From Desulfobacteraceae bacterium (GTDB taxonomy: Bacteria; Desulfobacterota; Desulfobacteria; Desulfobacterales; Desulfolunaceae), in the NCBI GenBank assembly GCA_013619155.1, contig JABXKT010000009.1, positions 1-60,015 on the forward strand: 60,015 nt of DNA, read 5' to 3'. Below the pieces are notes generated by a model. It was given only the letters and a program-made list of their open reading frames with translations. It did no database searches and was not told the origin of the DNA. Numbering within the stretch: the first letter of the stretch is position 1; the number at the start of each line of letters is the position of its first letter. Positions 54,081 to 60,015 of this stretch are shown here, piece by piece. The translations under genes were made by a program, and so were the position numbers.

Positions 54081-54340
54081 GCCGTTTATGGCTAAAGTAG
54101 AGTTGAAAAGCTGAGCCTCCGGCGGCCAGGGGATGATCCCCTGGGCCTCAAGTTTGTTACTGTAAGAAAATTTCTTACGGGCATGTGTATTCTTTGTTAT
54201 CGAAAAGTTTTTAGGGCGTTTTTTTAAGCCTCGCCGGAGGCAATCCTGGGTGAATCTAAAAGCCAGGGCGAATGTGATGCCGCCGAGGAACGAGGCGCAA
54301 CGGTGCGCTCGTTGATCTGCTTTCGAGGTGTCTTCCTCTT
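54081..54340. repeat. Composite palindromic repeat, copy R7 (degenerate, between gltA and acnA)
   Basis: On the plus strand: gccgtttatggctaaagtag, agcctccggcggccagggga and gatcccctgggcc, then a degenerate ttactgtaagaaaatttctt hairpin. A module A portion follows in the reverse sense: gcctcgccggaggc, gggcgaatgtgatg and gctttcgaggtg. Confidence 0.75.
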
Positions 54341-54348
54341 TATTTCGT

Positions 54349-55521
54349 TTATCGTTTGTCCATGGGGACAAGGGTGCACCCTTCGGGGCCGCAGTAGTGG
54401 CCGATGTATTCGGATTCGGGGCGATAGAGAACCGGTTTGTGGGACTCATCGGCGAATTGTTCTTCGATGATATGGGCGCACCATCCGGCCACGCGGCTCA
54501 TGGCGAAGATGGGGGTAAAGAGGTCGTGGGGAAGGCCCATGGTGTGGTAGAGGGAGGCGCTGTAAAAATCGACATTGGGAAAGATATCGATCCCCTTTTT
54601 CTCCTTGAAGAGTTCTTTTCCCACGGTTTCCAACTCCCGGGTCATCTCATACCAGTGGGTATCGCCGCTCATCTCACCCACCTCCCGACTCATGGGGCGC
54701 AGGATCTCGACTCGGGGGTCTCCGTTTTTGTAGACGGCATGGCCCAGTCCCATGACAAGCTCTCCCCTCTCCAGCTTCCCTTCCACAAAGGGGCGGATAT
54801 TTTCCCGGTTGCCGATGGCTTTCAGCATCTCCATGACCCGGGTGTTGGCGCCGCCGTGGAGCTCTCCGGAGAGGGAGCCGATGGCCGCAGAGGTGGCGGC
54901 ATACATATGGGCTCGGGTGGAGGCAACCTCCCGGGCGGCGAAGGTGGAGGCGTTAAAGGCGTGTTCGGCGTGAAGCACGAGGGCGCGGTCGAAGATAGTT
55001 GAAAGGCGTGGATCGGGTCTCTCCCCGGTGAGCATGTAAAAGAAGTTTTCTGCCATGGAGAGGCCGGGCATGGGATCGATGGGGGCGTTTTTTTCTCGGA
55101 TACGCGTCCAGGCGGCGATGACGGTGGGCAGTTTGGCGATGAGGCACAAGGCCCGGTCTTTGGCGATGTCGAGACTGTTTTCGGGGAGGGTATCGTCGTG
55201 ATGGGCTAAAAGGGCGACACAGGCCTGGAGTATATCCATGGGGGGGGTGCCCACGGGGCGAGTCTGCATGGCACAGATCATGTTGGGGGGCAGGTGCCGG
55301 TTCTTCTCAAGTTTCCGGCTGAAATTTGTCAACTCATCACGGTTCGGCATCTTGCCATAGATGAGCAGGTAGGCCACCTCGGGAAAGGTGGTCTCCATGG
55401 CCAGGTCCTGGATGAGGTATCCGCGATAGACGAGCTGGCTCTTGGCACCGTCCACGTCACTGATTTTGGTGCTGGCGATAACCACACCCCGAAGGCCAAT
55501 ATTTTTGGTGGTGCTTTCCAT
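54349..55521 (-). CDS. gltA: Citrate synthase
   Basis: This 390-residue enzyme condenses oxaloacetate and acetyl-CoA to citrate, the entry to the TCA cycle. Active-site signatures are GELHGGANTRVME and MGLGHAVYKNGDPR (catalytic His residues). The catalytic Asp region is VDFYSASLYHTMGLP. ATG 55521 is set by AAGGAGG 5 nt upstream; the frame extends to 55590 but lacks a ribosome binding site there. The size fits the short Gram-positive/archaeal-type citrate synthase and not the NADH-regulated long type. 2-Methylcitrate synthase is the alternative, but acnA next door favours citrate. Confidence 0.95.
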   Translation of the reverse strand: MESTTKNIGLRGVVIASTKISDVDGAKSQLVYRGYLIQDLAMETTFPEVAYLLIYGKMPNRDELTNFSRKLEKNRHLPPNMICAMQTRPVGTPPMDILQACVALLAHHDDTLPENSLDIAKDRALCLIAKLPTVIAAWTRIREKNAPIDPMPGLSMAENFFYMLTGERPDPRLSTIFDRALVLHAEHAFNASTFAAREVASTRAHMYAATSAAIGSLSGELHGGANTRVMEMLKAIGNRENIRPFVEGKLERGELVMGLGHAVYKNGDPRVEILRPMSREVGEMSGDTHWYEMTRELETVGKELFKEKKGIDIFPNVDFYSASLYHTMGLPHDLFTPIFAMSRVAGWCAHIIEEQFADESHKPVLYRPESEYIGHYCGPEGCTLVPMDKR

Positions 55522-56364
55522 GACATCCTCCTTAAAAAAAGAGATTAAAGTAAGGGGTTTAAGGTGTATGAATAAGCGTAAAATATTCAAGGCAGTTTTG
55601 GTGCGTGGTGACTCTTTTGGGCCTTTTTTTAAAAAGAGATGTCGGCACGTCTCTTTTCTTTGATGCGGTCGTCTGGGGAGCCGAGAGGCATCTACGGGGC
55701 GGTAGGTATCACCGATATGAGGGGCAATCTGAGCAAAATCACACGGGCGACTGTGTTGAGAGTCGATGATTTAACAAATTGATATCAATGGATTTTTAGC
55801 GATATTTTGTTGGGGAATCAATTTTTTTATTAAACATTAAATTCTATATAATCACAAGTTTAAAAAGCGCAATCATCTTGCGTGCTCTGGGGAAAAAGAG
55901 TATATTTGGTGGCAATCATTTATCGTTTTATACGAGGGCTCTCACCGGGATCCCTTCGTGCACGCCTTGATCTGGCCCCTTCGTCCATCTGGGGCCCTTA
56001 TTTCAAAGATAAAAATTGGTGTATCTTAAACGCCCAGTTCCCCACCTTATTTTTTTTTCGCATGGGCTTTTTTAACCACAAGGTTTTAGGTGAGGCCGCG
56101 TCTTATCGCCTGTCGGTCTATCGATGATAGTGCCCGCTTAAAAATTTTAGTATCAAGGCCTTATACATGGAGACGCCTGGTCTGACTATTTCGCCTATGC
56201 TCAGGCAGATCTTCCGGGGCGGCATTCTTGACCGACTCTACACCGTGGTACGATCTGTTTTTTAACGGATGAATCGTGGTCTTCTATCGCTCCTTAAAGA
56301 GAAATAAGGCGGGATCGCCAGTTTTTTTCTTTAAGGGAAATAGACCCAAATAGGGGAGACGTCC
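55522..56364. other. Divergent intergenic region upstream of gltA and the oxidoreductase cluster
   Basis: About 840 bases with an AT-rich block (55760-55860). A TATAAT at 55847-55852 could be a plus-strand -10, though no good -35 precedes it. The frame at 55882-56127 starts at TTG and has no family features, so it was not called. Confidence 0.45.
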
Positions 56365-58155
56365 ATGAAACGAGAAATTTACAAGAGCCAGGTGAAGGAT
56401 GCCGGAACCCATGGCATGCTTCAGATCATCAAAGAGGTGGCCTTCTCCGACGACCCGAGGGATTTGGGGTATATGGCCGATAACGTCCCCTGCCAGAGGG
56501 CCTGCCCCGCATCCACCAATATCCCCGGATATATCCGCTGCATCACCGAGGGCCGTTACGGCCGTTCTTATGAACTGAATCGTATCTACAACATTTTACC
56601 GGCAACCCTGGGGCGCATCTGCTCCCGTCCCTGCGAGGCGGCCTGCCGCCACGGGGAACACGACCTGGGTCAGTCGGTGAATATCTGTCATTTAAAGCGG
56701 GCCGCCGCCGATTTAAAGCCAGGCATGCACCGCATCAAAGAGGATCTCTACGCCCCTTCAGGCAAGAGTGTGGGCGTCATCGGTTCGGGACCCGCCGGGA
56801 TTGGTGCGGCCCATGACCTGGCCGTCTTCGGGCATAACGTCACCCTCTATGAGAGCATGCCCGAGGCGGGTGGCATGCTGAGATACGGTATTCCGGCCTT
56901 TCGTCTGCCCCGGGATATTCTGGACCTTGAGATCGGTAATGTCCTCCGCCTGGGGGTGGATCTTAAGGTGGGCGTGATGGTGGGCCACGATGTGATGATG
57001 AAAGACCTCTTGAAAAAACACGATGCCGTGATCACCACCGTGGGGTGTATGGCGCCTAATTCCCTGGGGGTGGATGGGGAGAGTCTCGATGGGGTGATCT
57101 CGGGCCTCGATTTTATGGTGAGGACGAATCTCGGCCAGCCGGTGCCCATCGGCAAGCGGGTGATTGTGGTGGGAGACGGCTTTACGGCCATGGATTGTGC
57201 CCGGAGCTCCCTGCGTATGGGCGCCCAGAGCGTGCGGATCAATATTTTATCCACCGAGGAGTTTATGCCGGTGGATGCCCATGAAATTCATGAGGTAAAG
57301 GTGGAAGGGGCCCGTATTTACAGCCTGGTGACCACCCATCGTATCCATGGCAGCCAGGGTCGGGTGGAGGGGATCGAATTCTTACGCACCCGCTTAGAAG
57401 ACACCCCCGACGGCCGGGGACGCATCGCCGTTCCCATTGAAAATTCCGCCTTCGTTATGGAGGTGGATACCGTCATCGCGGCCATTGGCCAGCATCCCAC
57501 GGTGGATTTTGGCCAGCCCCTGGTGATGAACGGCCAGCGTATCGGTGTTCAGCCGGATCGGTTTTTAACCTCGGTAGACCGCCTCTACGCCGCAGGCGAT
57601 TGTGTCACCGGGGCCTCCAACGTCATATCGGCCCTGGCCTCGGGTCGCAAGGTGGCCCAGGAGGTAGACGAACGCTTTGTGGGACGACGGCGACGGACGC
57701 AGATGGTGAGATTTGAGGCGGCGGAGCAGACCGACCGGGAGCGGGAGTACGACTTTATCCGTCCGGTGGCCATGCCCACCCTGGCCGTGTCGGATCGATT
57801 TGATGTGGGGGAAAATGAGGTGGAGAAGGGCTACCGGGAGGTGGAGGCCAAGCGGGAATCCTTACGTTGTTACCTCTGCAGTCTGAAGTATGAGATCGAT
57901 GTCTCCCGCTGTATCTACTGCTCCATGTGCATCGATGTGGCCCCCCGGGATTGTATTAAGATGATCTCAGGCGTTAGCGAAAATTCGGATGGCACGTATG
58001 GCGACTACGGTGAGACGGGGAACTGGAATGAGGTGGTGGCCATCGCCATCGACAATAAGCGATGTATCCGATGTGGGCAATGCTACGATGTCTGCCCCAT
58101 GGATTGTATAACCATTACAAAAACCGAGTTGGTGGAAGTGGACAGGGAGGAGTGA
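56365..58155 (+). CDS. GltD-like FAD/NAD(P) oxidoreductase with C-terminal ferredoxin domain
   Basis: This 596-residue protein has three parts. The N-terminal GltD-type Fe-S region includes CQRACPASTNIPGYI and CSRPCEAACRHGE. The FAD site is GVIGSGPAGIGAAHDLA (near 136) and the NAD(P) site VIVVGDGFTAMDCARSS (near 265). The C-terminal region (about 500-596) has ferredoxin-like motifs CIYCSMCIDVAPRDC and CIRCGQCYDVCPMDC. In the first, the fourth cluster Cys is Ala. It resembles GltD and the large subunit of NfnAB transhydrogenases. It likely moves electrons between NAD(P)H and ferredoxin. The next gene overlaps it by one base, and a 2-oxoacid oxidoreductase follows. Confidence 0.88.
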   Translation: MKREIYKSQVKDAGTHGMLQIIKEVAFSDDPRDLGYMADNVPCQRACPASTNIPGYIRCITEGRYGRSYELNRIYNILPATLGRICSRPCEAACRHGEHDLGQSVNICHLKRAAADLKPGMHRIKEDLYAPSGKSVGVIGSGPAGIGAAHDLAVFGHNVTLYESMPEAGGMLRYGIPAFRLPRDILDLEIGNVLRLGVDLKVGVMVGHDVMMKDLLKKHDAVITTVGCMAPNSLGVDGESLDGVISGLDFMVRTNLGQPVPIGKRVIVVGDGFTAMDCARSSLRMGAQSVRINILSTEEFMPVDAHEIHEVKVEGARIYSLVTTHRIHGSQGRVEGIEFLRTRLEDTPDGRGRIAVPIENSAFVMEVDTVIAAIGQHPTVDFGQPLVMNGQRIGVQPDRFLTSVDRLYAAGDCVTGASNVISALASGRKVAQEVDERFVGRRRRTQMVRFEAAEQTDREREYDFIRPVAMPTLAVSDRFDVGENEVEKGYREVEAKRESLRCYLCSLKYEIDVSRCIYCSMCIDVAPRDCIKMISGVSENSDGTYGDYGETGNWNEVVAIAIDNKRCIRCGQCYDVCPMDCITITKTELVEVDREE

Positions 58156-59180
58156 TGCCCAAGGACGACCATTACGTCATTGTTGGAAACGGTCCGGCGG
58201 GAAATCATGCCGCCGACACCTTGCGGGACGAGGACCCGGAGGCGAATATCACCATCATCTCCGATGAGAAGCCCCTTTACTACTATAAACATCGGGTACC
58301 CGCTTATATGGTGGGCGGATGCGAGTTTGAGGCGCTTCGGATTCGCCCCTATCGCATCTATCGTGAGAAGAGTATCCGTCTGCGCCTGGGTCAGCGTGTG
58401 GAGCGGGTGGTTCCCCAGGAGAGGTGTCTCTACCTCAAGCATATGGAGAAGATCCATTATACCCAACTGATTCTTGCCGTGGGGGCATCGGGACGGCGTC
58501 TGCCCAGCCATGCCGATTTTTCCGAGCACCTTCACTGCCTCGCCGGTTTTGATGATGCCAAAAGGGTGCGGGAGGCGATGATGAAAAGTACACGCATCGT
58601 CATTTTGGGGGGCGATCTTGTCAGCATGGGCCTTGCCCGGGAGGCCTGCAAGGCGGGTAAGGAGGTGGTTTTTATTCTCTACAGCAGCCTCTTCTGGCCG
58701 GTGGCCCTTAAGGCGGAGATTCAGCAAAATGTGACCGAGCGCCTCACCGCCTTGGGCGTTGAGGTGCTGGTGGATACGGAACCGGTTACGGATGTTCAGC
58801 CCCAGGAAGGGGGGTACCGGATCACCCTGCCCGATGGCTCGAGCCTGTCAGCGGATCTGGTCTTCTCCTGCTTTGGTTTCGTTCCCAATATTCGTTTCTT
58901 ACTGGGGAGCGGGATCAATACAGAAAAAGGGGTGCTGGTGGACCATATGATGCGCACCAATCAGGAGGGGATCTATGCCTGCGGGGATTGTGCCCAGATA
59001 TATAACCCCGAGTTTAAGGATTATTGGCTCTCGGTGGGGTGGGGAAATGCCGAGACCCAAGGGGTCCTCACCGCCATGAATCTTTTGGGGGGCAAGTCGG
59101 TGATCGATTACCAGCCCAAAGAGATCTTCGATATGGATGGGGTGACCATTCGCACCTCCTGGTGGAAATCATTTACATAA
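58155..59180 (+). CDS. FAD-dependent pyridine nucleotide-disulfide-type oxidoreductase
   Basis: This 341-residue flavoprotein overlaps the upstream gene by one base (TGATG) and starts behind GGGAGGAG. The FAD-binding motif is VIVGNGPAGNHAADTL at the N-terminus. A nucleotide-binding segment TRIVILGGDLVSMGLA lies near 150-165. The C-terminal FAD motif IYACGDCAQI is near residue 275. No redox-active CxxC disulfide is seen. The fold is that of rubredoxin reductase or NADH oxidase-like enzymes. Context suggests it is an accessory subunit linking the preceding Fe-S flavoprotein to the following 2-oxoacid oxidoreductase. Confidence 0.88.
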   Translation: MPKDDHYVIVGNGPAGNHAADTLRDEDPEANITIISDEKPLYYYKHRVPAYMVGGCEFEALRIRPYRIYREKSIRLRLGQRVERVVPQERCLYLKHMEKIHYTQLILAVGASGRRLPSHADFSEHLHCLAGFDDAKRVREAMMKSTRIVILGGDLVSMGLAREACKAGKEVVFILYSSLFWPVALKAEIQQNVTERLTALGVEVLVDTEPVTDVQPQEGGYRITLPDGSSLSADLVFSCFGFVPNIRFLLGSGINTEKGVLVDHMMRTNQEGIYACGDCAQIYNPEFKDYWLSVGWGNAETQGVLTAMNLLGGKSVIDYQPKEIFDMDGVTIRTSWWKSFT

Positions 59181-59195
59181 AGGGGAGTGATGACG

Positions 59196-60015
59196 ATGCG
59201 GTCCAGTGTGGATATTGTGATAGAGATCTGTGGCAGCGCAGGAGAGGGGACCATCTCCGCCGGTGAGGTGACCACCCGGTTCATGAGTAGTAAGGGGTAT
59301 GAAATTGTCTCCTACGACTCCTTTCCCTCCGAGATCCGGGGGTTTGGTAAGTGCGTGGCCCATTTTCGCGTTAGCACGGAGAAGGTCCTCTCCCCGGGAA
59401 AGTACACCGATGTGCTTATCGCCTTAAACGACGCCCATGCCATCACCCAGCTTCCGAAACTTCGAAAAAATGGGGTGCTGATCTATGACAGCAAGCCTCC
59501 GGTCTACCATGAGGAGAACATGAGTATTGCCGGATGGGCTGAGCCGGGTGTCACCGCCTATGGTGTCCCCATGCTGGAGTTGGCCAATAAGGCGGCGGGT
59601 ACGGCCAAGGGGCGGAACATGGTGGCCCTTGGCGCCATGGCCTTTATCTTTGGGGTGGATCCCGAGGCGATGAAGGCCTTTATTCTTAAGCGATTTAAAG
59701 GCAAGCGCCAAGGGATTATCGACAGCAATATCGACTCCTTTCTCCTCGGCTATCAGTGGAGCCAGACCCATATCCAAAAAGAGGACGCCTATACCTTCCA
59801 AGGGGCCGAGCCCTTACCTCCTGACGGTGAGAAGATCATCATGAACGGCAATGAGGCGGTAGCCATGGGCGCCATGGATAGCGGGCTCCGACTCTATGCC
59901 GGTTACCCCATTACCCCGGCCACCAAGATTATGGAGATCTTAAGCAAGCGTTTGGGGGCGTCGGGAGGGGTGATGCTCCAGACCGAGGATGAGATCTCGG
60001 CGGCTGGCAATGTGG
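59196..60015 (+). CDS. 2-oxoacid:acceptor oxidoreductase, gamma-alpha fusion subunit (partial)
   Basis: The gene runs past the window end; 273 residues are present. Residues 1-190 are the gamma (KorC/PorG-like) domain, beginning VDIVIEICGSAGEGTISAGE. From about 215 the alpha (pyrimidine-binding) domain begins with NGNEAVAMGAMDSGLRLYAG and YPITPATKIMEI. This fusion is typical of 2-oxoglutarate or pyruvate:ferredoxin oxidoreductases, which release CO2 and reduce ferredoxin. The TCA-cycle neighbourhood favours 2-oxoglutarate (korA type). ATG 59196 is preferred, with AGGGGAG 8 nt upstream; ATG 59190 is possible. It lies 15 nt after the flavoprotein, in the same operon. Confidence 0.9.
   Translation, partial: MRSSVDIVIEICGSAGEGTISAGEVTTRFMSSKGYEIVSYDSFPSEIRGFGKCVAHFRVSTEKVLSPGKYTDVLIALNDAHAITQLPKLRKNGVLIYDSKPPVYHEENMSIAGWAEPGVTAYGVPMLELANKAAGTAKGRNMVALGAMAFIFGVDPEAMKAFILKRFKGKRQGIIDSNIDSFLLGYQWSQTHIQKEDAYTFQGAEPLPPDGEKIIMNGNEAVAMGAMDSGLRLYAGYPITPATKIMEILSKRLGASGGVMLQTEDEISAAGNV

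Noticed and set aside
55882..56127. 81-codon plus-strand open frame between gltA and the GltD-like gene
   Set aside because: TTG start, no ribosome binding site, no family features, and it lies in a long regulatory region.

Overview
The window looks like chromosomal DNA of an anaerobic, probably sulfate-reducing or syntrophic, Gram-negative bacterium of the Desulfobacterota (formerly Deltaproteobacteria). This is inferred from gene content and not from a marker-gene tree. Gram-negative signs are an OmpA-family porin, apolipoprotein N-acyltransferase and a filamentous-haemagglutinin-like exoprotein. Anaerobic signs are two Desulfovibrio-type periplasmic [FeFe] hydrogenases with all three maturases, and a ferredoxin-dependent 2-oxoacid oxidoreductase beside citrate synthase and aconitase. 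Base composition is moderately GC-rich, with AT-rich intergenic regions.

Layout. 0-3.6 kb: 3' part of a very repetitive haemagglutinin-like exoprotein gene, interrupted by a 59-nt deletion/frameshift near 853. 3.7-10.2 kb: a PreP-like M16C peptidase, a small winged-helix-like protein, a DUF2062 membrane protein overlapping rsmA, and a tRNA-Val/tRNA-Asp pair. 10.3-16.1 kb: the protein quality-control block tig-clpP-clpX-lon on the minus strand. 16.5-24.3 kb: an amidase, tRNA-Pro, a STAS protein, lnt, prfB with its +1 programmed frameshift, an HD-domain protein, thiL, tatD and a Cys-rich protein. 24.5-31.8 kb: signalling genes, namely a SUOX-fold secreted protein with a hybrid histidine kinase, a Cache-type chemoreceptor with a possible sigma-28 promoter, and an SrkA-like kinase. 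32-38.3 kb: an SRPBCC-SDR fusion with a polytopic membrane protein, an OmpA/thrombospondin-3 porin with a long leader, and a FapA/DUF342 protein.

39-49.6 kb is the centrepiece: hydA1-hydB1, hydA2-hydB2, hydG, an aspartase-type lyase, hydE and hydF, all on the plus strand. It is one functional unit for making and maturing two periplasmic hydrogenases, but it is broken up by a MITE-like element and by several copies of an interspersed palindromic repeat. 49.7-55.5 kb (minus strand): a 53-residue membrane protein, a pRiA4b ORF-3-like protein, aconitase and citrate synthase. 56.4 kb to the end (plus strand): a GltD-like flavoprotein with ferredoxin domains, a second flavoprotein, and a gamma-alpha fused 2-oxoacid:acceptor oxidoreductase subunit that runs off the window. 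With acnA and gltA these suggest a TCA-cycle segment from oxaloacetate to 2-oxoglutarate and succinyl-CoA.

The least explained structure is a family of composite intergenic repeats, each 180-310 bp with several hairpins. Copies lie at about 21.6, 28.1, 44.9, 47.6, 48.0 and 54.1 kb, with fragments near 34.6 and 49.6 kb. No transposase, CRISPR array, prophage or rRNA operon was seen.
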